31,217 nucleotides of DNA from Merdicola sp048393175 (GTDB taxonomy: Bacteria > Bacillota > Clostridia > TANB77 > CAG-508), in the NCBI GenBank assembly GCA_048393175.1, contig DBFJJM010000025.1, forward strand, positions 1-31,217, written 5' to 3'. A program made the position numbers and the translations under genes. Positions 21,348 through 29,118 of the stretch are shown in pieces. The notes below the pieces were generated by a model, which was not told the DNA's origin, did no database searches, and was given only the letters and a program-made list of their open reading frames with translations. Within the stretch, counting starts at the first letter, position 1. Every line of letters begins with the position of its first letter.

Positions 21348-22017
21348 TGTTTTGCCCCTTTATTATTTCGACTACTTCTTTTGCAACTTCTTCCCCCATA
21401 CGTCCAATTTTTTGACTTACTTCTTCTGTTTTTAACACTTTTTGTTTTTCATAATAGTCTACTAATGGTTTGGTTTGTGTATCATAAATAGATAATCTAT
21501 TTTCAATTGCTTCTCTACTTTTATCATCTTCTCTTTGTACTACTTTAGAGCCGCATTTATCACAAATCCCCTCTTTTTTAGTAGGATGTAAAATTAAATT
21601 ATAGGTCGCTTTGCAAGCTTGGTTGGAGCATACTCTTCTATTTAAAATTCTTTCAATGATTTCCTCTTTGGGAGTCGTTAAATTAATTACTAAATCTACT
21701 TTTTTTCCTTTTTTAGAAAGTAATTCATCTAATTTTTCTGCTTGCTGAATCGTTCTTGGAAAACCATCTAAAATCACACCATTTTCTACATCTTTTTCTT
21801 CTAGACGATTAGCCACCATTGGGACAGTAATTTCATCTGGTACTAAAGCACCTGTTACCATATATTCATTTGCTTTTTTCCCAAGCTCAGTTTGTTCTGT
21901 TACATTTTTACGGAAAATATCTCCTGTAGAAACTTGTACAAGGCCCGTATCTTTACTAATTAACCCTGCTACTGTACCCTTTCCTGTACCTTGTGCTCCT
22001 AACATAATAATAATCAT
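21340..22017 (-). CDS. adk: Adenylate kinase (zinc-LID type)
   Basis: A 225-aa long-form enzyme interconverting ATP, AMP and ADP. P-loop 'GAQGTGKGT' (7-15; most family members have GPPGAGKGT), AMP-binding 'STGDIFR' and 'DGFPRTIQQAE', and an LID domain (about 125-165) with four cysteines. The first Cys pair is spaced C-x4-C ('CSNQAC') instead of the usual C-x2-C; the second is the usual 'CDKC'. 'QREDDKSREAIENRL' follows. AAAGGA precedes the ATG. It is separated from secY by 167 bp with two inverted repeats, unusual in this operon. Confidence 0.97.
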   Translation of the reverse strand: MIIIMLGAQGTGKGTVAGLISKDTGLVQVSTGDIFRKNVTEQTELGKKANEYMVTGALVPDEITVPMVANRLEEKDVENGVILDGFPRTIQQAEKLDELLSKKGKKVDLVINLTTPKEEIIERILNRRVCSNQACKATYNLILHPTKKEGICDKCGSKVVQREDDKSREAIENRLSIYDTQTKPLVDYYEKQKVLKTEEVSQKIGRMGEEVAKEVVEIIKGQNND

Positions 22018-22050
22018 ATTTTTTCATCCTTTCTTTCTAAATTAAAAGAT

Positions 22051-22130
22051 AAATCATTTTTTAAATACCTATTTTTTTATGTAGCATAACAAAAAGAAAA
22101 AAATGAAAATAGATACTTAAAAAATCATTT
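22051..22130. repeat. AT-rich inverted repeat between secY and adk
   Basis: Arms at 22051-22076 and 22105-22130 match as reverse complements at about 22 of 26 positions. The outermost bases also form a direct repeat, AAATCATTT at 22051-22059 and 22122-22130, as a small inserted element with target duplication might. AT-richness makes chance similarity possible. Confidence 0.4.
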
Positions 22131-22147
22131 CCTATTTTATGGATAAG

Positions 22148-22176
22148 AGGGTAGATATTTTTCCTATATCCACCCT
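22148..22176 (-). repeat. Hairpin just after secY
   Basis: On the minus strand AGGGTGGATAT (22176-22166) pairs with ATATCTACCCT (22158-22148), 11 bp with one U-G pair in RNA and a 7-nt loop. The pairing is complete only in the secY direction. No T-run follows, so it is more likely a processing or stability element or a weak attenuator than a full terminator. Confidence 0.5.
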
Positions 22177-22184
22177 TTTTTCCT

Positions 22185-23507
22185 TTATTCTAAGAAACCT
22201 TTATAATGTCTCATTACTAATTGTGATTCTAACTGTTGTACTAACTCTAAAGCTACTCCTACTACAATCAAAATAGTGGTTCCTCCAAATGCAACATTCA
22301 TATTGGTAAATCTCATAAACATTGGAAGAATAGCAATAATAGCTAAGAATAATCCTCCAAACCATGTTAATTTTGAAATAATAGAAGACAAATAATCTGT
22401 TGTTGGTTTTCCAGCACGAATTCCTGGAATGAACCCGCCATTTTTCTTAATATTATTGGATACTTCAGCTGGATTAAAGGTAGCATAAGTATAAAAGAAA
22501 GTAAATCCAACAATTAAGAGTAAATATACTAAAGCATTTGCAATAGAATAACCAATACTTACACTAGAAGATGAAGTCGCAAGTGAAAAGTTATAAATCA
22601 CACTCCAAAATCCACTCTGCTGTGCAATATTGGGAATAAAAATTTGAATAATCATAGCAGGGAATGTCATAAAAGAAGAAGCAAAAATAATTGGCATAAC
22701 ACCAGCCATAGCTAGTTTTAATGGAATATGCGTATTTTGTGCTCCTACCATTTTTCTTCCTACGACTTTTTTAGAGTATTGTACTGGTACTCTTCTTTCT
22801 GCTTGTTGTACAAATACCACACCAGCTACTAAAATAATCGCACCAAGTATAATTCCAATGGCAGTTAATAAACCGGTTGTACTAAATCCTGTTTGCGGTA
22901 CAATCATTCCCCACAGAGTTGTTGCAATACTTGGAAGTCTCGAGATAATACCTACAAAAATAATCATAGAAATTCCATTTCCAATTCCTTTTTCGGTAAT
23001 TTGTTCTCCAAGCCACATTAAAATAGCAGTACCTGCTACTAACCCTAAAATCACTACTGCACCAGTTACGAATCCCTGGTCAATAAAGATTCCTTGATTT
23101 TTATAAGATAAATAAATACCAACTGCTTCAATAATAGCAAGTATAATGGTAAGAATTTTGGTGTATTTATTCATCTTTTGTTTTCCTAATTCTCCTCCTT
23201 CTTTAGCTAATCTTTCTAAAGAAGGAATAACAAATGTCAATAATTGAATGACAATAGTTGCTGTAATATATGGGCTGATTGTCATCGCAAAAATGGAGAA
23301 TCTAGAAAATGCTCCACCAGAAATAATATCAATTAATCCTGTTAATCCTCCTGCTTGCGATTCCATTGCTTCATTTAAGGCAATGACATCTACGCCTGGT
23401 ACCGTAATAAAACAACCTAGTCGGAAAATAACAATTAATACTAATGTATAAAGAATTCTTTTTCTAACTTCAGGTGTTTTCCAAGCATTTTTAATTGTTT
23501 TAAACAA
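22185..23507 (-). CDS. secY: Preprotein translocase subunit SecY
   Basis: A 440-aa channel protein of the Sec translocon with ten predicted membrane helices. Typical features: the plug region after the first helix ('TVPGVDVIALNEAM'), 'GGAFSRFSIFAMTISPYITA', and C-terminal loop 'NPAEVSNNIKKNGGFIPGIR' with 'SQLVMRHYKGFLE' at the end. The start is TTG, immediately after the rplO stop, with GAGGTGG inside the end of rplO, so translation is coupled. Confidence 0.98.
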   Translation of the reverse strand: MFKTIKNAWKTPEVRKRILYTLVLIVIFRLGCFITVPGVDVIALNEAMESQAGGLTGLIDIISGGAFSRFSIFAMTISPYITATIVIQLLTFVIPSLERLAKEGGELGKQKMNKYTKILTIILAIIEAVGIYLSYKNQGIFIDQGFVTGAVVILGLVAGTAILMWLGEQITEKGIGNGISMIIFVGIISRLPSIATTLWGMIVPQTGFSTTGLLTAIGIILGAIILVAGVVFVQQAERRVPVQYSKKVVGRKMVGAQNTHIPLKLAMAGVMPIIFASSFMTFPAMIIQIFIPNIAQQSGFWSVIYNFSLATSSSSVSIGYSIANALVYLLLIVGFTFFYTYATFNPAEVSNNIKKNGGFIPGIRAGKPTTDYLSSIISKLTWFGGLFLAIIAILPMFMRFTNMNVAFGGTTILIVVGVALELVQQLESQLVMRHYKGFLE

Positions 23508-23942
23508 CTAAACCACCTCTATCTTTCCACCTAGTTCTTCGATTCTTTGTGCTGCTGTTTTAGTAAATCTTTTTGCTTTTACTGTTAATTTTTTCTCTAA
23601 TTTTCCTGTTGCAATCACTACAATTCCATCTCTTATTTTTCCAATAATTCCTTCTGCTAATAGACTTTCTGCAGATACCTCTGTAGCTTTACTTTTGTTA
23701 AGCATCGTTAAGGTTACTTCTGTATAGTCTTTTGCATGAATATTGGTAAATCCTCTTTTTGGTAATCTTCTATATAAAGGTGTTTGACCTCCTTCAAAGC
23801 CTCTTCTAACTCCTCCGCCAGACCTTGCCTTTTGTCCTTTATGACCTCTTCCTGCTGTTTTTCCAAGTCCAGAACCAACACCACGACCTACTCTTGTTCT
23901 TTTTGCTCTTTTTTCTGCTGGCTTTAATTCTCCTAGCTTCAT
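23508..23942 (-). CDS. rplO: 50S ribosomal protein L15
   Basis: A 144-aa late-assembly protein of the large subunit. The Gly/Arg-rich N-terminus ('RVGRGVGSGLGKTAGRGHKG', 'FEGGQTPLYRRLPKRGF') is diagnostic. The ATG at 23942 is right because AAGGAGG lies 8 nt upstream; a GTG three codons earlier is part of that ribosome site. It follows rpsE after only 37 bp, leaving no room for rpmD (L30), which is normally here. Confidence 0.98.
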   Translation of the reverse strand: MKLGELKPAEKRAKRTRVGRGVGSGLGKTAGRGHKGQKARSGGGVRRGFEGGQTPLYRRLPKRGFTNIHAKDYTEVTLTMLNKSKATEVSAESLLAEGIIGKIRDGIVVIATGKLEKKLTVKAKRFTKTAAQRIEELGGKIEVV

Positions 23943-23979
23943 AATTTGCACCTCCTTATTAATTCATCTTTCTTTTTTA

Positions 23980-24471
23980 TTATATAATATCCGAAACTTT
24001 TTTTCCTCTTTTTTTCGCAATTTGTTCTGCTGTTCTCATATTAGAAAGTCCATTCATAGCAGCAAAGACAACATTTCTAGGATTATTTGTACCAATTACT
24101 TTTGTTTTGATATCTTTATATCCTGCAAGCTCTAATACAGGTCTTACACTTCCCCCTGCAATTACTCCAGAACCTTCTGTAGCAGGTTTTAGCATAACAC
24201 TTGCACTACCAAACTTTCCTACAAATTCATGTGGAATGGTTGTTCCAACAATTGGCACTTCAATTAGATTTTTCTTTGCATCTTCAATTGCTTTTTTGAT
24301 TGCATCTGGCACTTCTGCTGCTTTTCCGTTTCCAACACCAACATGCCCATTTTCATCACCAACAACAACTAATGCACTAAATCTAAAGTTTCTTCCACCT
24401 TTAACAACTTTTGCAACACGATTAATTGCTACTACTTTTTCTTTTAACTCAGATTTATTTTCTTCTTGCAT
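23980..24471 (-). CDS. rpsE: 30S ribosomal protein S5
   Basis: A 163-aa protein near the mRNA entry site, important for fidelity. Conserved blocks: 'INRVAKVVKGGRNFRFSALV', 'GKAAEVPDAIKKAIEDAKKN', 'GSGVIAGGSVRPVLELAG' and 'GTNNPRNVVFAAMNGL'. GGAGGA precedes the ATG. Slight truncation of the C-terminal tail compared with some Firmicutes is normal variation. Confidence 0.98.
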   Translation of the reverse strand: MQEENKSELKEKVVAINRVAKVVKGGRNFRFSALVVVGDENGHVGVGNGKAAEVPDAIKKAIEDAKKNLIEVPIVGTTIPHEFVGKFGSASVMLKPATEGSGVIAGGSVRPVLELAGYKDIKTKVIGTNNPRNVVFAAMNGLSNMRTAEQIAKKRGKKVSDII

Positions 24472-24492
24472 TCGTCTTATATCCTCCTTTTT

Positions 24493-24852
24493 CTAAAATT
24501 TTAGTCCACCTTCTCTTGCTGCCTCGGCAAGCTCTTTTACAACACCATGATAAATATAGCCACCTCTATCAAACACAACCGTTTCGATATTTTTTTCTAA
24601 CGCTCTTTTTGCAATTAACTTACCTACTTCTTTGGCTGCCTCTTTATTAGCATGTTTTGTTTTAATTTCTTTATCTAAAGTAGAAGCACTTACTAATGTT
24701 ACTTGTTTTACATCATCTATTATTTGCACATACAAATTTTGATTGCTTCTATATACACATAGTCTTGGACACTCAGCTGTTCCACTTACTTTTCTACGAA
24801 CACGAAGGTGTCTTCTTTTTCTTTCTAGTTTTCTATCTGTTTTTGTAACCAA
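24493..24852 (-). CDS. rplR: 50S ribosomal protein L18
   Basis: A 119-aa 5S rRNA-binding protein. Basic N-terminus ('KLERKRRHLRVRRKVSGT'), 'RPLCVYRSN'-type block ('PRLCVYRSNQNLYVQIIDD'), and C-terminal 'VVFDRGGYIYHGVVKELAEA' with 'AREGGLKF'. The start is TTG at 24852, 6 nt after GAGGTGA; no ATG is available. Confidence 0.97.
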   Translation of the reverse strand: MVTKTDRKLERKRRHLRVRRKVSGTAECPRLCVYRSNQNLYVQIIDDVKQVTLVSASTLDKEIKTKHANKEAAKEVGKLIAKRALEKNIETVVFDRGGYIYHGVVKELAEAAREGGLKF

Positions 24853-24895
24853 TCTTAATCACCTCAATTTCTAAAATGGTTTTTATTTAACACTT

Positions 24896-25435
24896 TTATT
24901 TTTTACCTGCTTTTCCTTCTTTACGACGAATTACTTCTTCTGCATATTTAATACCTTTTCCACCATATACTTCAGGTGGTCTCTTCGTACGAATTACCGC
25001 TGCTGTTTGACCAACTAATTCTTTATCGATTCCTTTTACAATAATCGTATTTTGGTTTGGTACATCAAATGTAATTCCTTCTGGAGCTTCCATCTCTACT
25101 GGATGGGAATATCCTAATGTTAATACAAGTTTATTTCCTTGTTTTTGTACTCTGTATCCAACACCATTTACTTGTAATTCTCTTGTAAATTCTTCTTTTA
25201 CACCATGAATCATATTACTAATTAATGTCCTAGTTAATCCATGTAAACTTCTATTTTCTGGCTGTTCATCTGGTCTTGAAACAGTAATCACATTGTCTTT
25301 TAATTCTACTGTCATATTTTTATGTAATTGTCTTTCTAAAGTACCTTTTGGACCTTTTACCGTAATATTTTGTCCTTCTAGTGTTACTTCCACTCCTTCA
25401 GGTACCGTAATAGGCATATTTCCTATTCTTGACAT
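24896..25435 (-). CDS. rplF: 50S ribosomal protein L6
   Basis: A 179-aa protein near the factor-binding site of the large subunit. Begins 'MSRIGNMPITVPEGVEVTLE', with 'VKGPKGTLERQL', 'VGYRVQKQGNKLVLTLGYSH' and the C-terminal 'RPPEVYGGKGIKYAEEVIRR'. Full length. AGGAGGG precedes the ATG. Confidence 0.98.
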   Translation of the reverse strand: MSRIGNMPITVPEGVEVTLEGQNITVKGPKGTLERQLHKNMTVELKDNVITVSRPDEQPENRSLHGLTRTLISNMIHGVKEEFTRELQVNGVGYRVQKQGNKLVLTLGYSHPVEMEAPEGITFDVPNQNTIIVKGIDKELVGQTAAVIRTKRPPEVYGGKGIKYAEEVIRRKEGKAGKK

Positions 25436-25466
25436 GATTGTTTCCCTCCTTTTCTAACTGTTATTT

Positions 25467-25865
25467 TTACCAAATGTAGGCTAATACTTCTCCACCTAAA
25501 TTATTTTGTCTTGCTTCTTTATCTGTTTTTATTCCTTTTGAAGTAGAAATTAAAGCAATTCCTAATCCATTTAACACTTTTGGCAATTCATCCTTAGAAG
25601 CATAAACTCTAAGTCCTGGTTTACTAATTCTTTTTAATCCAGAAATGACTTTTGCTCCCTTTTCATCATATTTTAAAGTGATTCTAAGAATTCCTTGGTG
25701 TTCATTGCTAATTTCTTCAAAAGATTTAATATATCCTTCTCTAAATAGAATCTCTGCAATTGCTTTTTTCATATTAGAGGCAGGAATATCTACTGTTTTA
25801 TGTTTTGCATTACTTGCATTTCTAATTCTTGTTAACATATCTGCAATTGGGTCTGTTATATTCAC
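25467..25865 (-). CDS. rpsH: 30S ribosomal protein S8
   Basis: A 132-aa central-domain 16S rRNA-binding protein. 'DPIADMLTRIRNASNAKHKT', 'GLKRISKPGLRVY' and the end 'GLGIALISTSKGIKTDKEAR' followed by 'GGEVLAYIW' are diagnostic. In E. coli it represses the spc operon by binding mRNA. The start is GTG at 25865, 7-8 nt after AAGGAGGG. The gap to rpsN is about 120 bp and holds a striking inverted repeat. Confidence 0.97.
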   Translation of the reverse strand: MNITDPIADMLTRIRNASNAKHKTVDIPASNMKKAIAEILFREGYIKSFEEISNEHQGILRITLKYDEKGAKVISGLKRISKPGLRVYASKDELPKVLNGLGIALISTSKGIKTDKEARQNNLGGEVLAYIW

Positions 25866-25888
25866 TTCTTTTCCCTCCTTCTTTTTGT

Positions 25889-25985
25889 AGAAGTTAGAGG
25901 TTAGAATTTATTTCATTCTTTTTCTCTACTCTTCTTTGTTCTTTTTTGTTTTCGTTTTGAGGTTAAATGCTAACCTCTAACTTCT
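25889..25985. repeat. Perfect 16-bp inverted repeat with an internal competing hairpin between rpsN and rpsH
   Basis: AGAAGTTAGAGGTTAG (25889-25904) and CTAACCTCTAACTTCT (25970-25985) are exact reverse complements, 65 nt apart. GAGGTTA (25959-25965) can also pair with TAACCTC (25971-25977) with a 5-nt loop, so the two folds exclude each other. The distal arm ends 8 nt before the rpsH ribosome site AAGGAGG. Confidence 0.8.
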
Positions 25986-25988
25986 ATT

Positions 25989-26174
25989 TTACCAGCTTGC
26001 CTTTTTGACACCTGGAATTTCTCCATTATGTGCTAGTTTACGAAAGCAAACACGACAAATTCCAAATTTTCTGATATAGGCATGTGGTCTTCCACAAATT
26101 TTACATCTGTTATATTCTCTTGTTTGATATTTTTGTTCTCTTGCCTGTTTTACTTTTAATGATTTTTTAGCCAT
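25989..26174 (-). CDS. rpsN: 30S ribosomal protein S14, zinc type
   Basis: A 61-aa protein of the small-subunit head. The short form with two Cys pairs ('CKICGRP' and 'CRVCFRKLAHNGEIPGVKKA') that bind zinc. AGGAAAA precedes the ATG. Position between rplE and rpsH is standard. Confidence 0.98.
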   Translation of the reverse strand: MAKKSLKVKQAREQKYQTREYNRCKICGRPHAYIRKFGICRVCFRKLAHNGEIPGVKKASW

Positions 26175-26197
26175 TTTTTCCTTTTTCCTCCCTTTCT

Positions 26198-26743
26198 CTA
26201 TTTTTCATTTTTGAAAGGCATTCCAAGAAGCGTAAGTAATTCTTTTGCTTCTTCATCTGTCTTAGCAGTCGTAACAAATATGATATCCATACCTCTTAAT
26301 TTATCCACTTTATCATATTCAATTTCAGGGAAGATTAACTGTTCTTTAATTCCCATTGAATAATTTCCTCTTCCATCAAAAGAATTTTGAGAAACACCTC
26401 TAAAATCTCTTACTCTTGGTAAAGCAACATGAAAGAATTTGTAGGCAAAATCATACATTTTTGCTTTTCTTAATGTTACTTTGCAACCAACATTTACCCC
26501 TTCTCTTAGTTTAAATGCTGCAATTGACTTTCTTGCTTTTGTAATAATTGGACTTTGTCCTGTAATGATTTTTATGTCATTCATAGCATTTTCTAATGAT
26601 TTTGGATTATCTTTAACATCTCCTAGTCCAATATTTAAAATAATCTTCTCTAACTTTGGAACTTGCATAATAGATTGATATCCAAATTTTTTCATCATTG
26701 CTGGAACGACTTGCTTTTCATATTGTTCTTTTAACATTTCCAT
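26198..26743 (-). CDS. rplE: 50S ribosomal protein L5
   Basis: A 181-aa 5S rRNA-binding protein of the central protuberance that contacts the P-site tRNA and bridges to S13. Blocks: 'MQVPKLEKIILNIGLGDVKD', 'ITGQSPIITKARKSIAAFKL', 'FRGVSQNSFDGRGNYSMGIK' and 'GMDIIFVTTAKTDEEAKELL'. The first ATG is 13 nt after GGAGG, a little far; the next is farther, so the first is kept. Confidence 0.98.
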   Translation of the reverse strand: MEMLKEQYEKQVVPAMMKKFGYQSIMQVPKLEKIILNIGLGDVKDNPKSLENAMNDIKIITGQSPIITKARKSIAAFKLREGVNVGCKVTLRKAKMYDFAYKFFHVALPRVRDFRGVSQNSFDGRGNYSMGIKEQLIFPEIEYDKVDKLRGMDIIFVTTAKTDEEAKELLTLLGMPFKNEK

Positions 26744-26773
26744 GATAACTCTATTTCCTCCCTTCTTCTAACA

Positions 26774-27082
26774 TTATTTAATTACTGTATCACATTTTTT
26801 ACATACACGTACTTTTTGTTCTTTTTCTATTTTATATCCAATTTTAGTTGCTTTTCCGCATTTTGGACAAACAACAGCAGCTTTACTACTATAAATAGCA
26901 CATTCTACTGGTATAATTCCGCCTTCTTCCCCTTGTTTTCTAGGTTTAACATGTTTTTTGCGGATATTAATTCCTTTTACAATTATTTTTTGTGTTTTTG
27001 GTATTACTTCAAGTACTTCTCCTGTTTTGCCTCTATCATTTCCAGATAAAATTTCAACCGTATCGCCTTTTTTGATTTTCAT
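26774..27082 (-). CDS. rplX: 50S ribosomal protein L24
   Basis: A 102-aa KOW-domain protein that initiates large-subunit assembly. 'KGDTVEILSGNDRGKTGEVL' is the KOW motif. The C-terminus has two CxxC pairs ('CPKCGKATKIGY' and 'CKKCDTVIK'), a zinc-ribbon-like tail widespread in Clostridia. AGGAGG lies upstream of the ATG. Confidence 0.98.
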   Translation of the reverse strand: MKIKKGDTVEILSGNDRGKTGEVLEVIPKTQKIIVKGINIRKKHVKPRKQGEEGGIIPVECAIYSSKAAVVCPKCGKATKIGYKIEKEQKVRVCKKCDTVIK

Positions 27083-27122
27083 TGCTCTTTTTCGCCTCCT
27101 TGATTTTTCTTAAAACCTTAAT

Positions 27123-27491
27123 TTATAAAACCTCTGGAGCTAGAGAAAGAATTTTCATATAATCTTTATCTCTTAATTCTCTTGCAACAGGTCCAAAAAT
27201 ACGTGTTCCTCTTGGATTTTTATCATCTTTGATAAGAACTGCTGCATTTTCATCAAATCTTACATAAGACCCATCTGCTCTTCTTGTAGGTTTTTTTGTT
27301 CTTACTACTACTGCTTTTACAACATCACCTTTTTTAACTACGCCACCAGGTGTTGCTGTTTTTACAGAAGCTACTATCACATCACCAATTCTTGCATATT
27401 TACGATAGGAACCACCTAAACATCTGATACACATAATTTCTTTTGCACCGGTGTTGTCCGCTACCTTTAATATTGATTGTTGTTGTACCAC
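27123..27491 (-). CDS. rplN: 50S ribosomal protein L14
   Basis: A 122-aa protein of the subunit interface that forms bridges to 16S rRNA. 'LKVADNTGAKEIMCIRCLGG', 'VRTKKPTRRADGSYVRFDEN' and 'RGTRIFGPVARELRDKDYMK' are diagnostic. The start is GTG, 8 nt after AAGGAGG. Confidence 0.98.
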   Translation of the reverse strand: MVQQQSILKVADNTGAKEIMCIRCLGGSYRKYARIGDVIVASVKTATPGGVVKKGDVVKAVVVRTKKPTRRADGSYVRFDENAAVLIKDDKNPRGTRIFGPVARELRDKDYMKILSLAPEVL

Positions 27492-27509
27492 CTGTATTCC
27501 CTCCTTACT

Positions 27510-27776
27510 TTATTTTACAATTGCCTTTTCTAATACTTCGACAACTCTCCATCTTTTATCTTTGGAAAGAGGTCTGGTTTCCATGACTTTTACTTTATCA
27601 CCAATTTGGCAAACGTTCTCTTCGTCATGTGCTTTTAGTTTATAAGTTTTCTTTACAAATTTTCCATATTTTTTATGCTTTTCACTTGTTTCTACTGCTA
27701 CTACAACGGTTTTATCCATTTTATTAGAAGTTACGATTCCAGTAAAAACTTTACGAAGATTTCTTTTTTCTTCCAT
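27510..27776 (-). CDS. rpsQ: 30S ribosomal protein S17
   Basis: An 88-aa OB-fold primary 16S rRNA-binding protein. 'RKVFTGIVTSNKMDKTVVVA' and 'CQIGDKVKVMETRPLSKDKR' mark the family. AAAGGAGAA precedes the ATG. Full length. Confidence 0.98.
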   Translation of the reverse strand: MEEKRNLRKVFTGIVTSNKMDKTVVVAVETSEKHKKYGKFVKKTYKLKAHDEENVCQIGDKVKVMETRPLSKDKRWRVVEVLEKAIVK

Positions 27777-27801
27777 CTAGAACTTCTCCTTTCTATTCGC
27801 A

Positions 27802-28008
27802 TTAGCTATTTGCTTTTTCTGTTAGTTTTCTTTCTGTTAAAATAGTATTAATTCTTGCAATATTTTTCTTCACGTCTTTAATTTTCATTGGATTATCTAA
27901 TCCATTTGTAGCTAAACTAAATCTTAATTTGAATAATTCTGTTTTTAATTCAGATAATTCTTTTTCTAGTTCTGGTGAAGACATTTCTCTTAATTTACTT
28001 ATCTTCAT
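27802..28008 (-). CDS. rpmC: 50S ribosomal protein L29
   Basis: A 68-aa helical protein at the tunnel exit, near the signal recognition particle docking site. 'LKTELFKLRFSLATNGLDNP' (here 'ELKTELFKLRFSLATNGLD') and 'VKKNIARINTILTERKL' are typical. The ATG at 28008 is preferred: AAGGTGG lies 8-9 nt upstream, and the GTG at 28017 touches that site. It overlaps the end of rplP by 14 bp. Confidence 0.96.
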   Translation of the reverse strand: MKISKLREMSSPELEKELSELKTELFKLRFSLATNGLDNPMKIKDVKKNIARINTILTERKLTEKANS

Positions 28009-28441
28009 TGCTATCACCCACCTTATTTTCAGTTTCTCTTACTACAAATTTCGTTTTAACAGATAATTTATGCATAGCAAGTCTTAATGCTTCTCTTGCC
28101 ACATCTTCTGGTACACCAGCAATTTCAAACATCACTCTTCCTGGCTTTACAACTGCTACCCAGTATTCTACAGCACCTTTACCTTTACCCATACGAGTTT
28201 CAGCAGGTTTTTTAGAAATTGGTTTGTCTGGAAAAACTTTAATCCAAACTTTTCCACCTCTTTTAATATAACGAGTCATAGCAATACGAGCAGCTTCAAT
28301 TTGGTTTCCAGTAATTAATCCTGCTTCTACTGCTTGAAGTCCATATTCTCCATCTGTTACTTTATTTCCTCTTGTAGCTTTTCCTCTATTTCTACCTTTT
28401 TGCATTTTTCTATATTTTGTTCTTTTTGGCATTAATGGCAT
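27995..28441 (-). CDS. rplP: 50S ribosomal protein L16
   Basis: A 148-aa protein that helps position tRNA in the A site and binds 23S rRNA. 'MPKRTKYRKMQKGRNRGKAT', 'RGGKVWIKVFPDKPISKKPA' and 'ETRMGKGKGAVEYWVAVVKP' are diagnostic. The start codon overlaps the rpsC stop (TAATG), and the ribosome site lies inside rpsC. The acidic tail overlaps the start of rpmC. Confidence 0.98.
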   Translation of the reverse strand: MPLMPKRTKYRKMQKGRNRGKATRGNKVTDGEYGLQAVEAGLITGNQIEAARIAMTRYIKRGGKVWIKVFPDKPISKKPAETRMGKGKGAVEYWVAVVKPGRVMFEIAGVPEDVAREALRLAMHKLSVKTKFVVRETENKVGDSNEDK

Positions 28442-29100
28442 TATTTGTCTCCTCCTTCCACATTTTTCTTAGCTGGAAGAACTTCTCCTTTATAAATCCA
28501 AACTTTTACACCGATTTTTCCATAAGTTGTATTTGCTTCTGCAAATCCATAATCGATATCTGCTCTTAAGGTTTGAAGTGGTATGGTACCTTCTTTATAG
28601 AATTCTGTTCTTGCCATATCTGCTCCACCTAATCTTCCTGATACAGAAGTTTTGATTCCAAGAGCTCCGGATTTCATTGTTTTTTGCATACATTGTTTCA
28701 TGGCTCTACGGAAAGAGATTCTTCTTTCTAATTGTCCTGCAATATTTTCTGCTACTAATTGTGCATCTAAATCTGCATTTTTCACCTCTACTATATTTAA
28801 GTTAACATCTTTACCTATCCTTTTTTGTAAATCTGCTTTTAGCCCTTCTGCTGCTGTTCCACCTTTTCCAATAACGAAACCAGGTTTTGCAGTATAAACA
28901 TTAATTTTTACGAACTTTGCTGTTCTTTCAATTTCAATTTTTGCAATTCCGCTAGCATATAGCTTTTTCTTAAGCATTTTACGGATATTATAATCTTCTA
29001 CTAAGTAGTCACTAAAGTTCTTAGAATCAGCATACCATTTTGAATTCCAGTCTTTAATGATTCCTACTCGAATACCGTTTGGGTTTACTTTTTGTCCCAT
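28441..29100 (-). CDS. rpsC: 30S ribosomal protein S3
   Basis: A 219-aa head protein at the mRNA entry channel with helicase-like action. N-terminal 'GQKVNPNGIRVGIIKDWNSK', KH domain 'KPGFVIGKGGTAAEGLKADL' and C-terminal 'SGRLGGADMARTEFYKEG', 'TTYGKIGVKVWIYKGEV'. AAAGGAGGA precedes the ATG. Confidence 0.98.
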   Translation of the reverse strand: MGQKVNPNGIRVGIIKDWNSKWYADSKNFSDYLVEDYNIRKMLKKKLYASGIAKIEIERTAKFVKINVYTAKPGFVIGKGGTAAEGLKADLQKRIGKDVNLNIVEVKNADLDAQLVAENIAGQLERRISFRRAMKQCMQKTMKSGALGIKTSVSGRLGGADMARTEFYKEGTIPLQTLRADIDYGFAEANTTYGKIGVKVWIYKGEVLPAKKNVEGGDK

Positions 29101-29118
29101 GCGATAAACTCCTCCTTT

